Shown here: piece by piece, positions 1-8,951 of the stretch | Layout: each line of letters opens with the position of its first letter | Numbering within the stretch: the first letter of the stretch is position 1 | Source: Marsupella aquatica | Lineage: Eukaryota; Marchantiophyta | DNA: 64,000 nucleotides | Direction: 5' to 3' | Assembly: GCA_973895155.1 (NCBI GenBank) | Contig: OZ316892.1 | Location: 496,001 to 560,000 of the forward strand | Position numbers and translations under genes: made by a program | The notes under the pieces: generated by a model | Seen by the model: the letters and a program-made list of their open reading frames with translations, nothing else | The model's database searches: none | Told to the model about the DNA's origin: nothing

Positions 1-953
1 ATCACATTCCAGGAGTAAGGACCTGTGGCCGGTTTGTCCCCACACTTCCAAGGGTAGTGCGAGGGGACCCCAACCAGCAGAGTAGCCCTGAGTCTCCCCC
101 ACCAGATGTTGCTCCCCCGAGCTTCGACGGCATAAAACAGACGGTGCAGGAATTTCAGGAGCGAATCAAGCAGGAGGAAGAGGCCGCCCTGGCTAAGGAA
201 AAGGATTTACCAGGAGGAGATTGGCCGGAGGACATCAGGCGGCTAGCCGAAAAAGGAAGCAAACCTCTAGCCACGATTGAAGAGATCCGCAGGACGGCGT
301 GGGAGCAGAGGCCACGATGGGCGATGCCGATCACTTCTACTTACTCCACCTACGCTAAGAATAGAGCCATGGAGTATGGTGAGATGTGTGGGGAACTTGC
401 GCTCGACATCTTTGGAGAGGAGTTGGAGGTAGGACCCTTTTTCCATAGGGAGCAGTTGGAGAAGCACCAATTAGAAGAAGCGGTGGCTTTAGAGAGAAGC
501 AAGAAGGACGAGGTCATTCGGCGGCTTAGGAGGATGGGAGCCGAGATTGAAGATCTAAGGGCGGCCAAGAAAGCCCAAGATGAACTGCGGATTAAACGAC
601 ATGAGCTGAACATCATGCAGGGGCAGTTGGACGCCGCGCAGGCTGATAATCAGAATATCAAGGATAAACTGGCTCAGACGCAGGAAGAGTTGGCCGACAC
701 GATCAAAGAGAGGGAGAAGTGGAAGCAAGAGCTGAAGAATACAGAGGAGGCCCACATAACAGCCAACAGCCGGGCCATGGCGGAGACCCAAAGAAAGGAA
801 TGGGCGTTGAAAGGGGAGCTCGAGAAAATCCGCGGAGCCCTTGAGCAGAAGGAGGTCGAGTTAGGGAAATCCTATCAAGGGATTATGGCGCTGCAGCAGG
901 AGCTTGCGTCCCTGACGGCCAGCTTCAAGGCCGACCTAAGGGAGAAGGACTAG
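1..953 (+). CDS. Copy A: ORF3 middle segment, 5'-truncated by the window edge
   Basis: This is the tail of the ORF3 middle segment, open from the window start and closed by TAG at 951-953. It matches 10,882-11,834 of copy B almost base for base. From about base 400 the protein is a long heptad-like coiled coil rich in Glu, Lys, Gln, Ala and Arg, with no membrane segment. The next ORF begins directly after the TAG in the same frame, so the TAG interrupts a longer reading frame. Its function is not known; the coiled coil suggests oligomerisation. Confidence 0.7.
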   Translation, partial: HIPGVRTCGRFVPTLPRVVRGDPNQQSSPESPPPDVAPPSFDGIKQTVQEFQERIKQEEEAALAKEKDLPGGDWPEDIRRLAEKGSKPLATIEEIRRTAWEQRPRWAMPITSTYSTYAKNRAMEYGEMCGELALDIFGEELEVGPFFHREQLEKHQLEEAVALERSKKDEVIRRLRRMGAEIEDLRAAKKAQDELRIKRHELNIMQGQLDAAQADNQNIKDKLAQTQEELADTIKEREKWKQELKNTEEAHITANSRAMAETQRKEWALKGELEKIRGALEQKEVELGKSYQGIMALQQELASLTASFKADLREKD

Positions 954-1739
954 ATGCTCGAACAGACTTACGCCAAGATGAACCAGATGGAGTCTGTCAT
1001 CATTGCAGAGCTCGACAAGGAGCTAAGAGCAACCCAGGAGGAGAGGGCTACCTTGAAGAAGGAATTGGAGGAAGCCCACAGGGAGCAGGAGGAGGCCAAA
1101 AACGAGCTGGAGGGGGCACGTAAGGACCTGGATGAAACCCAAGAGGAGTTGGAGGAAATCACGAGGAAGATGGAGAACCTACAGCGGCGGGCCGACAACC
1201 AAACAGAGCGGCTGAAGAAACAAGCCGCAGTATTTAAATGCTTAGCTGCAGCAGGTCCATCTCCCGTTGGGACAAACCAGTTACCAGGGGTGGTAATTGC
1301 CGAAGGACAAGCCGCGTCAACTGCACCAGTGCCGGAAGTAAGTGGGAAGGGGAAGGGACCAGCTGCTGAGCCACCAACGAAGAAGAAGTGGAAACCTCCA
1401 GGGTCAAGGAGTAATACGACTTCACAGGCCGTGGTGATCAAGGAGGTAGACCCAGCACCGACCCCAGACAGGGTCACGGCTAAGGATCCAACTACCCTAG
1501 GGGAAGGGGAGGCCGAAGCCGAGGGAGTGGCTGAAGCCGAAGCCGTGGGAGTGGCTGAGGCCGAAGCCGTGGGTATTGCCGAGGCCGGTGTCGAGGCTGA
1601 AGCCGAAGGTGGACCCAGTCAGGCCGATGGAGAGTTGACTCGGTCAAGGGCAGGTAATCTGTCAGTAGGCGGGCCAACGGCAGTGGCTGAGGAGGAAGTG
1701 TTGGGGGCGTCCATTGAGGATCCACCACCGGTGTCGTGA
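954..1739 (+). CDS. Copy A: ORF3 C-terminal segment (coiled coil, basic cluster, Ala/Glu repeat)
   Basis: This 261-codon segment continues in frame from the preceding TAG. Residues 1-95 are a strong coiled coil. Around residue 143 lies a basic cluster, KKKWKP in this copy; copy C has KKKRKP, which looks like a classical nuclear localisation signal. Residues about 185-222 are an Ala/Glu/Val/Gly repeat built from a roughly 27-nt unit. The segment ends at TGA 1,737-1,739, just before the LTR. It has no recognised enzymatic domain. Confidence 0.7.
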   Translation: MLEQTYAKMNQMESVIIAELDKELRATQEERATLKKELEEAHREQEEAKNELEGARKDLDETQEELEEITRKMENLQRRADNQTERLKKQAAVFKCLAAAGPSPVGTNQLPGVVIAEGQAASTAPVPEVSGKGKGPAAEPPTKKKWKPPGSRSNTTSQAVVIKEVDPAPTPDRVTAKDPTTLGEGEAEAEGVAEAEAVGVAEAEAVGIAEAGVEAEAEGGPSQADGELTRSRAGNLSVGGPTAVAEEEVLGASIEDPPPVS

Positions 1740-1792
1740 CGGTGCAAGGGCGCCGTTCCTTTTAGGGAAGGCGGACGTGGAGGGAGGAGGCG

Positions 1793-2651
1793 TGAGTGGG
1801 CAGGGCGGGCGCGGATCTCCACGTTTAGGATTAGGATCAGAACCAGGAGCGGCCCTGACACTTAGCTTAGTGGGATTGCGGTCCCACTGGTAGGAGCAAC
1901 ACTTGTGCTCCTGCCTTGCTGTACATAGGTAGATTCGGGCAAGTAGATTACTGTTAAGTAGATTAGGCTTACGATGCAAAGAATGGCGGATCCACTACCA
2001 GGATAAGTACCTGGGCAGCGGGGAGCTCAGGGCCTCTTCTTTAGCAAGTTTTTAGTTTGCACCAGCCGGGCTGGGATCAAGTAGTACGAGAAGCTCTCGG
2101 TTAGTCATACAGTGACCCTTGTGTATATTCATGTTTCCTCATGCCTAAGAGCTGAATAGAGTTGGCCTCACGGCTTAGTTCGCAGAACTTGTGTATGAGA
2201 TGTACTGTTTGTATGGCAAGTGCATGGTATGACTCAGTCAGAATGAGTCATTTTGCTATTTGTGTGTCGCATTAACTTGTGTGAAGAGTGCCCACATCAA
2301 CAGAAGGAAGGAAAGTAAGCAGGGGAGTGAGAGTTGGATGTGTCGAGCTGAGAGAGGTCTTAGCGGCTTAACCAAGCCTATTGGGGATCATTCCGGCGGC
2401 GGAATCCAAACATACTTAACAGGAAGACAGGGGAAGACAGGGGAAGGCCTATATTAGGCCGGCTACGTATCTCATGACCCGATGAAGGATCTGTCCAGTA
2501 TATGTGTGTAAAATGTTAATAGTAGTAGTAGAAGGTTAGCAGCGTCCCATGCCGCTAAGCCGCGGAAACGGCCTCGCCAAGCACGAAACCTGCGGGAATC
2601 GGCTTGAGCTGGGGGGTTTATTGGGTTTAGGGAGCCATGGGACGCACCACA
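1793..2651 (+). repeat. LTR 1 of the Gypsy array
   Basis: This is a long terminal repeat shared by copies A and B. Its 3' end is well placed, because LTR 3 stops matching at the equivalent point (24,413) and the primer binding site follows within 5 bp. The 5' edge is only a proposal: TG at 1,793 follows a purine-rich stretch (about 1,766-1,792) that could be the polypurine tract. Inside are two perfect hairpins if the proposed edge is right (1,869-1,888 and 1,892-1,912), a pair of TGACTCA-type sites (2,229-2,251), a TTCCGGCGGCGGAA palindrome (2,391-2,404) and a TATA-like palindrome (2,446-2,460). Confidence 0.75.
2446..2460 (+). promoter_or_regulatory. Candidate core promoter (TATA-like palindrome) in LTR 1
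   Basis: GGCCTATATTAGGCC is a perfect palindrome around a 3-nt centre and contains a TATA-like core. It sits about 200 bp before the LTR 3' end, a reasonable place for the U3/R boundary. It follows a 10-bp direct repeat, AGACAGGGGA twice. Copies lie at 13,327-13,341 and 24,208-24,222. Promoter activity is inferred. Confidence 0.4.
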
Positions 2652-2655
2652 TTTT

Positions 2656-2675
2656 TGGCGCTAGATGGAGGGGGC
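2656..2675 (+). other. Primer binding site of copy B
   Basis: TGGCGCTAGATGGAGGGGGC starts 5 bp after the LTR end. It begins with TGG, complementary to the CCA end of a tRNA, as expected for a minus-strand primer site. I did not assign the tRNA. The identical site of copy C is at 13,537-13,556, and it is absent after LTR 3, as expected for the end of the array. Confidence 0.7.
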
Positions 2676-2720
2676 ATTTCTTAAGCCGTGAGATATGAAG
2701 TTAGAACGGAAGCGTAGGTA

Positions 2721-5714
2721 ATGACTGACCTTACGCCGAGGGAAGAAAGAGTGATTCAACGGGAGAGAGCTCGACTGCAGCAGCTCGCCGGGTGGCATGA
2801 TACACAGCGACTGAGAGGGGCAGAAAGAGCTGGTAGCTCCGAAACTGGAAGTGGCGTCGAAGAAGACATACCAGAAGAAGAGTCGGTAAGGAGAAGTGAG
2901 TCTCCAACCGACATGGGGGAACCAGAGGCACGGCCAGACGAGAGGCCAGGGACCAGATTGAGCCAGCGGTCGCGCATACATTACAAAGCATTTCATGGGA
3001 GAGGAGATGAGGATCCGGACGAATGGTTGGATGATTTCGAGGGAACCGCTGCAGCAAATGGAGAATCGGCCATCAAGATGCAGATTCTTCCCGGCCTGTT
3101 CAAGGGTGAGGCTAGGTCTTGGTACAGAGCATTAGATGTGGAAGATCAAGCCATCTGGGATATCTTCAAAACACTCTTTGTTAAGGAGTTTCGACCCATT
3201 GGAACTTCAGAACTAGCAGTGCTGAAGTTGGGACAACTTCGGTTCAAGGAGAACAAATCCTTCAGGAAGTTCTTGCAACGCTTTCAGAAACTGGTAAGAC
3301 GTACAAAGACCAATGCATCTGAAGGTATGCAACTTCAATGGTTGGTGAATGCTTTGCCACAGAAGATGAGTTTTGCAATTAGGAAGGAGAACCCGGAGAC
3401 TTTAGCCGAAGCAATTAAGGATATTCAATTATACATTAATGCAGATATCACAAGCCGGAAGAAACAGCTTAAGTCTGAGAGTTCCTCATCAGAGGAGGGA
3501 TCACCCCATAAGAAAAAAGATAAGAAGAAGAAACATTCCAAGAAGTCTAGAAGTGATAAGTCAAGCTCGGATAGTGGGAGTAGCAAGAGTGAGTCATCTT
3601 CTAGTTCTGAAGAAGAAAAAACTAGGAAAAGGAAGGGCAGAAGGAGAGGGAAGACGAAAGTCAAGATGGAGGCTAAGCCACCAGATAACATCGTAGCCCT
3701 TACCGAGCAACTTAAGGCTATCATTGCAGAGGTAAAACCAAAGAAGAAGGTAGTACAGGAGGATAGCTCTGTATGGTGTGCCTTATGTTATAAAACCAGA
3801 CACCATAAAGATGCGTGTCCTAAGCTTAATACTAATCATGTTCGGCATGTGGCCGAGATCAGACCATGTCAGGGAGAAGTAGAGTACTTTTTGGGAGATG
3901 CCGCTAATAGTGTTTTCGGCATCAGTGAGACTGGAGCACGAGACCTATCCAACAGACCTGCATCTCTGTGGTCAGGATTAAGGAACAATCCAGGAGAGAT
4001 GTATCCTCGGATTATTCAGAACCCGTCAGTACCTCCTAGGCCGAATGTGCAAAGATTTGCGGCGTGCTATAATTGTGGTCAACCTGGCCATTTTGCTAGA
4101 GAATGCCCGAATGCACGCAAACAGGGTGATGGACAACCAGCTCAGCTATGTATGGGATGCCGACAGGAAGGTCATATGCTAGGGCAATGTCCTACTTGGT
4201 TGGCAGGCCTGGCCGCAAATCATAAGCTTTTGCCGATCAAGATCTTACCGCCAGGTACTACCCCCGGAGGAGTTCAAATCAACCACATCGAACTAGGATG
4301 GCAAGAGGATGCCGAGGCAGAGTTCGTACCATCTGATGATGAGGCCGAAGCCCTATCAACCTTCTCAGAGGAGGATTTAGATCATGATTGCTACCGGGTC
4401 TCTACTCGATCTACCAGAAGGAAGGAAAGGTGGGATGGGCTGGCCAAAAATAAAGGGAAGGTTACGGAGGAAAGGATCGACTCTTCGTCAACATCAACAG
4501 AAGGAGAAGGGAGGGCTCCGGCAATACAGGTAAGCCATGAGCCCACCAGTGAAACCAATCCTTCACAAGATAGCGACTTCAATCGAGATCATCCTAAGTT
4601 GTTCTACCCCTCTGTTACGGCTAGTGTTAAGGAACAACTAAGAGAATTAGAAACCCTGGAGAATACCGAAGCCATTGCCAAGGATGTAAAACGAGCAAAA
4701 GCATTGTTTGCTTCGGAAGACCCAACAGCTGTGGAGACTAGCGTGGCAAAACTGGCCGAATCCAAGACGGAAACACCACCAGAAGAGAAGCCGATTGTTC
4801 CCTATGACCTGGCTAAAGATGTACTAGAATCTAGAGTCTCGGCAACAGTAGGTCAACTATTGAAAAATAGCCCGTACTTCCGGAAGCAATTAAGGAAGGC
4901 TATTCTCGGCAAGCCGAGATTACCCAAGGTAGCAACCAGATCCGACGTACTAATGATAGAAGAAGATCAAGGAGCCCCAGCATTACCATTAATGATTCAA
5001 GGAGAATTATTACTACGGGTACCCATCGATGGAGGATCAGGGGTATGTATTATGATTGATTCAACAGCAAAAGGGTGGGGTCTAACACCGGAGATGACTG
5101 GAAGAGTGTTGAACATGGCCAATGGATATCAGGTCATTCCGACGGGAGTGTTAACCGGCATCAAGACAGAGATAGGAGGTATCTTCTTTAGCATTAACTA
5201 TGTAGTAATGAAGCCGGTAAATCCTACGTCATTCCGGCTATTGATTGGTAGGCCATGGCTGTACCTAGCCGAGGTAATAGAAGATTGGGGTAAAAAGCAG
5301 TTCACTTTCGGGACCCCCTCTATCACGGTATCCTGGGACACTAAGGATGACCGTAGGAAAAGCATAAGGGAAGTAGATGGGTACGATAGTGGACTGGAGT
5401 CAGCCGATGAAGTACGTTGGTTAGAATGCCTCACTAACCTAACCGAAGAAGGTGTCTTTGGACCAGAGGTACCCCCCAGCGGATTATGGCAAGAACCAAT
5501 GGAAGGTGACTTGGAAGAAGAAGACGAAGAGGTCGAGGACTGCTTTACAATAGAATCCACCTTTTTAGCTGCAATTCCGGAGGAAGTTAAGGATGTAGAC
5601 CAATTGGATGAAACGGCTAAGTGGGGAGCAGTAGCAGGGACAGTGGATTTTCTGCAGGCGTTGTGGCAGAGCCGACGGGGTCCACAACGCCATCGATCAT
5701 CGGCAAGGAATTAA
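2721..5714 (+). CDS. gag-pro: Copy B: Gag-protease polyprotein
   Basis: This 997-residue open frame encodes the capsid/nucleocapsid precursor and an aspartic protease. A retrotransposon gag domain spans about residues 88-240. A Lys/Ser/Glu-rich low-complexity block follows at about 250-315. Three CCHC zinc knuckles lie near 353-366, 449-462 and 477-490. In the first knuckle Gly is replaced by Arg (CYKTRHHKDAC); copy C keeps Gly. The protease region (about 750-860) has the core VPIDGGSG, a departure from the usual D-S/T-G triad, and the later LLIGRPWL motif. The frame is intact here, unlike in copy C. Its last 94 nt overlap the start of pol in a different frame. Confidence 0.92.
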   Translation: MTDLTPREERVIQRERARLQQLAGWHDTQRLRGAERAGSSETGSGVEEDIPEEESVRRSESPTDMGEPEARPDERPGTRLSQRSRIHYKAFHGRGDEDPDEWLDDFEGTAAANGESAIKMQILPGLFKGEARSWYRALDVEDQAIWDIFKTLFVKEFRPIGTSELAVLKLGQLRFKENKSFRKFLQRFQKLVRRTKTNASEGMQLQWLVNALPQKMSFAIRKENPETLAEAIKDIQLYINADITSRKKQLKSESSSSEEGSPHKKKDKKKKHSKKSRSDKSSSDSGSSKSESSSSSEEEKTRKRKGRRRGKTKVKMEAKPPDNIVALTEQLKAIIAEVKPKKKVVQEDSSVWCALCYKTRHHKDACPKLNTNHVRHVAEIRPCQGEVEYFLGDAANSVFGISETGARDLSNRPASLWSGLRNNPGEMYPRIIQNPSVPPRPNVQRFAACYNCGQPGHFARECPNARKQGDGQPAQLCMGCRQEGHMLGQCPTWLAGLAANHKLLPIKILPPGTTPGGVQINHIELGWQEDAEAEFVPSDDEAEALSTFSEEDLDHDCYRVSTRSTRRKERWDGLAKNKGKVTEERIDSSSTSTEGEGRAPAIQVSHEPTSETNPSQDSDFNRDHPKLFYPSVTASVKEQLRELETLENTEAIAKDVKRAKALFASEDPTAVETSVAKLAESKTETPPEEKPIVPYDLAKDVLESRVSATVGQLLKNSPYFRKQLRKAILGKPRLPKVATRSDVLMIEEDQGAPALPLMIQGELLLRVPIDGGSGVCIMIDSTAKGWGLTPEMTGRVLNMANGYQVIPTGVLTGIKTEIGGIFFSINYVVMKPVNPTSFRLLIGRPWLYLAEVIEDWGKKQFTFGTPSITVSWDTKDDRRKSIREVDGYDSGLESADEVRWLECLTNLTEEGVFGPEVPPSGLWQEPMEGDLEEEDEEVEDCFTIESTFLAAIPEEVKDVDQLDETAKWGAVAGTVDFLQALWQSRRGPQRHRSSARN

Positions 5715-8700
5715 ATACCAAGGGATCGGCATACAAGCCGATTACGAGGGCAGAACAAATTGAGGCCCTATTAGAAGCCGAGAGAGCACAGCGGCCTAAC
5801 TCTCAGGAGCAAGAGGTGGATGAGATGGACAGACACGATCTAGAGCCAAGGCAGGAAGGGGAGCCGACCACTAATTCAAAACCGAATAGACCGGTAAGGG
5901 GACAATCTATGGACACCAAGGAAGGGACCGACTCGGCTAGTCCAGCCGAGATCCCAGTTTATGGAGGTATGAGATTAGAGAGACTGGAAGCCGAACTGGA
6001 CCCGAATTTGAAGAAGCAGATTAATATGATCCAAGCACGGCAATATCGGAAGCTCGACTTAGGAGAGGGAAGAGAACTGAACTTAGGGAGAAACCTAGCA
6101 CCTGAGCTCGAGAAAGAGATCAATGACTTATTGATTGAATTTCAGGATGTGTTTGCATGGAGTCACCAAGATCTAAAGGGAGTAGATCCAACACTAGGGG
6201 AACATCGAATTGATCTCATGTTAGGAGCCAAATCATTTCGACAACCAATTCGAAGGATGAACCCGAAGTATTCCCTGCTGGTCAAAACAGAAATCGACAA
6301 ACTAGTGGAAGCTGGATTCATCACTCCAGTCCTGCATTCAGACTGGGTGTCTCCAATTGTGATAGTTCCCAAGAAAGCTGGACCCGATGGTAAACCCAAG
6401 ATCCGGGTTTGTCAGGATTACAGGAAGCTGAATGAAGCAACATTAAAAGACCATTTTCCTTTACCGTTTACTGATATGGTACTAGACATGGTAGCCAGTC
6501 ATGAACTATATTCATTCATGGATGGATACTCTGGTTATAACCAAATCAGGATTCGGCAGGAAGACCAAATCAAGACGGCCTTCATCACGGAATGGGGGAT
6601 CTATGTCTTCAATCATATGCCGTTTGGACTCTGCAACGCACCAACTATGTTCCAACGATTAATGGTGAACATTTTTCATGATTACTTGAGAAAGTTCATG
6701 GAAATCTTCATTGATGACTTTGCAGTATTCGGGAAGGCATCGAAACATGCTAAATACCTCAGGAAAACCTTCATGAGATGTAGAGAGGTGGGTCTCAAGT
6801 TACACCCAGATAAATGTTTTTTTGCAGTAACCGAGGGGGTGCTACTAGGTCACAAGGTATCAAGGAAGGGCATTGAGATTGACAAAGGTAAGCTAGCAGT
6901 ATGGCTAGATATCATGCAACCTAAGAACATAAAGGATGTAAGATCCTTCTTGGGATGCATTGGTTACTATCGCCGGTTCATCAAGGATTTTGCCAAGCTA
7001 GCTTTACCATTAACCAATATGCTCAAGGCAGGAGCAGACTTCGAACCCACACCCGAACGAGTCACAGCGGTGGTAGAATTGAAGCAGATGTTAGTAGAGG
7101 CCCCAGTCATGATAGCACCGGACTGGAACAAAGATTTTCATGTTTTTGTAGATGTCTCGGGCTTCTGTATTGGCTCAGTACTAAGTCAGTTGGATGAGAA
7201 AGGAAGGGACCATCCCATATACTTCGCAAGCCGTCAGCTTGCCGATGCCGAACGGAACTACTCTACCACGGAAAGAGAAGCATTAGGAGTCATTTATTCT
7301 TGTAAAAAGTTTAGGCATTATTTACTAGGGTACAAGGTAATCTTTCATACTGATCATGAAAGTTTGAAGTACCTAGTCAATAAGCCGGACCTTACAGGCA
7401 GAGTAGCAAGATGGATTTTGCTATTACAGGAGTTTGACTATGAGCTGAGGATCAAGCCGGGAAAGTTACATGCCAATGCCGACTTCTTTTCAAGGATCAC
7501 AGGTAAACCTGCCACGGATTGCATCGATGATCGATTCCCCGACGAGGAGCTATTCGTTGTGGAAATAGCTGGTACATGGTACCCTGAGATTTTACAATTT
7601 CTCAGCACTTCCAGATTACAGCCAGGATTAAGCCGAGAGCAAGCCGCAGTCTTTGTGCGGAAGGTCAGACAGTATCAGTGCATTAAAGGCATACTGCACA
7701 AGCATGGAATCAACGGCACGATTCAAAGGTGTTTGGAAAAGAGAGAGGTAAAACGAGTCCTACGGGCCATGCATGGAGAGGAGGCCGGAGGACATTTTGC
7801 CCCAGTAACCACATCTAAGAAGATATTAAATGCCGGTTACTGGTGGCCCACCTTGCACAAAGATGTCTATCAGTTTATCAAACAATGCGATCCTTGTCAA
7901 CGAGCGGGAGGACCAAGGGCGTCCACCAGGCATCCACTGCACCCTATTCTACCTCTGGCACCATTCGAGAAGTGGGGTATTGATTACATTGGACCTCTGA
8001 AACCACTGACCCACCCTCGACGGAACAAGTACATAATCCTGGCTACGGATTATGCAACTAAATGGGTAGAGGCCAGACCAACAACGAAGGATGATGCAAT
8101 TACTACGGCTAGATTCATGTATGAGCAGATCTTCACCAGGTATGGAGCACCCCTAGAATTAGTTAGTGATAGAGGAACCCATTTTTTGAATGATATAATT
8201 AGTCGTTTAAATGAGCAGTATTTAGTTAAACATAGGCCTACTACTCCCTACCATCCAAAGGCAAACGGGTTGACAGAACGAGCAAACGGGATCATAGGAA
8301 AGATATTGAACAAGACAGTAGCTCAGAACAAACTCGATTGGGATGATAAATTGTTTGCTGCTGTTTTTGCTTACAATCTGGCCTATAAATCCACTACCGG
8401 TCATACACCCTTCTTCTTAACCTTTGGACAAGAAGCCCTGGTACCCATGCAACTTGAGATACCGACATTTCAAGTTACAATTGAGGAAAGAGCCTCAGCG
8501 GAGGAGAGCCTAAAGGAGCGAGAATATAGGTTAGAAGCTTTAGAGGAAGCGAGAATGATTTCAGCCGAGAGAGTAGAATATAGACAGAATATCATGAAGC
8601 AGCAGTATGATAAAAGGTTAAAAGTAGTTAGTATTCATACCGGTGATCTTGTGCTACTTTATGACAGTAGGTATAGTAGGTTTCCAGGAAAGCTTTACAC

Positions 8701-8887
8701 TCGCTGGTTAGGACCCTTTAGAGTAACCATGATGTTCCCCAATGGCTCCGTGCAATTGGCCAACATTACGGGAGAGGTATATCCAGTTCGCATCCATTAT
8801 GACCGCCTCAAGAAATACTATATGGACGAAGATGAAGTTGTTCGCGAGGACGCTTCACAATTAAGTGGGGAGCTATGTGATGCCTAG
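5621..8887 (+). CDS. pol: Copy B: Pol polyprotein (reverse transcriptase, RNase H, integrase)
   Basis: This 1,088-residue frame carries the replication enzymes. Reverse transcriptase lies at about residues 205-375, with MPFGLCNAP and the catalytic FIDD near 363. RNase H starts near 505 (FVDVSG). The integrase HHCC zinc finger spans about 718-765 (GGHF ... CDPCQ). The integrase core starts near 785 (WGIDYIGP), with the second acidic residue in SDRGTHF and the third in LTERANG. No chromodomain follows. The frame is -1 relative to gag-pro and overlaps it by 94 nt, so expression needs frameshifting or internal initiation. I see no canonical slippery heptamer in the overlap. All key motifs look intact. 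Confidence 0.93.
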   Translation: MGSSSRDSGFSAGVVAEPTGSTTPSIIGKELNTKGSAYKPITRAEQIEALLEAERAQRPNSQEQEVDEMDRHDLEPRQEGEPTTNSKPNRPVRGQSMDTKEGTDSASPAEIPVYGGMRLERLEAELDPNLKKQINMIQARQYRKLDLGEGRELNLGRNLAPELEKEINDLLIEFQDVFAWSHQDLKGVDPTLGEHRIDLMLGAKSFRQPIRRMNPKYSLLVKTEIDKLVEAGFITPVLHSDWVSPIVIVPKKAGPDGKPKIRVCQDYRKLNEATLKDHFPLPFTDMVLDMVASHELYSFMDGYSGYNQIRIRQEDQIKTAFITEWGIYVFNHMPFGLCNAPTMFQRLMVNIFHDYLRKFMEIFIDDFAVFGKASKHAKYLRKTFMRCREVGLKLHPDKCFFAVTEGVLLGHKVSRKGIEIDKGKLAVWLDIMQPKNIKDVRSFLGCIGYYRRFIKDFAKLALPLTNMLKAGADFEPTPERVTAVVELKQMLVEAPVMIAPDWNKDFHVFVDVSGFCIGSVLSQLDEKGRDHPIYFASRQLADAERNYSTTEREALGVIYSCKKFRHYLLGYKVIFHTDHESLKYLVNKPDLTGRVARWILLLQEFDYELRIKPGKLHANADFFSRITGKPATDCIDDRFPDEELFVVEIAGTWYPEILQFLSTSRLQPGLSREQAAVFVRKVRQYQCIKGILHKHGINGTIQRCLEKREVKRVLRAMHGEEAGGHFAPVTTSKKILNAGYWWPTLHKDVYQFIKQCDPCQRAGGPRASTRHPLHPILPLAPFEKWGIDYIGPLKPLTHPRRNKYIILATDYATKWVEARPTTKDDAITTARFMYEQIFTRYGAPLELVSDRGTHFLNDIISRLNEQYLVKHRPTTPYHPKANGLTERANGIIGKILNKTVAQNKLDWDDKLFAAVFAYNLAYKSTTGHTPFFLTFGQEALVPMQLEIPTFQVTIEERASAEESLKEREYRLEALEEARMISAERVEYRQNIMKQQYDKRLKVVSIHTGDLVLLYDSRYSRFPGKLYTRWLGPFRVTMMFPNGSVQLANITGEVYPVRIHYDRLKKYYMDEDEVVREDASQLSGELCDA

Positions 8888-8951
8888 ACAGGAATCACTC
8901 GACCGGTTAAGTGGGTAAAGCAGGAAGGCACCCTAGGAACACCTTAGTATA

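Noticed and set aside
3425-3724. Open frames opposite or overlapping gag, pol and ORF3 (for example minus 3,425-3,724, 968-1,477, 9,452-9,979)
   Set aside because: They mirror the coding strand, recur with each array copy, and show only the biased composition of the antisense of Ser/Lys/Glu-rich regions.
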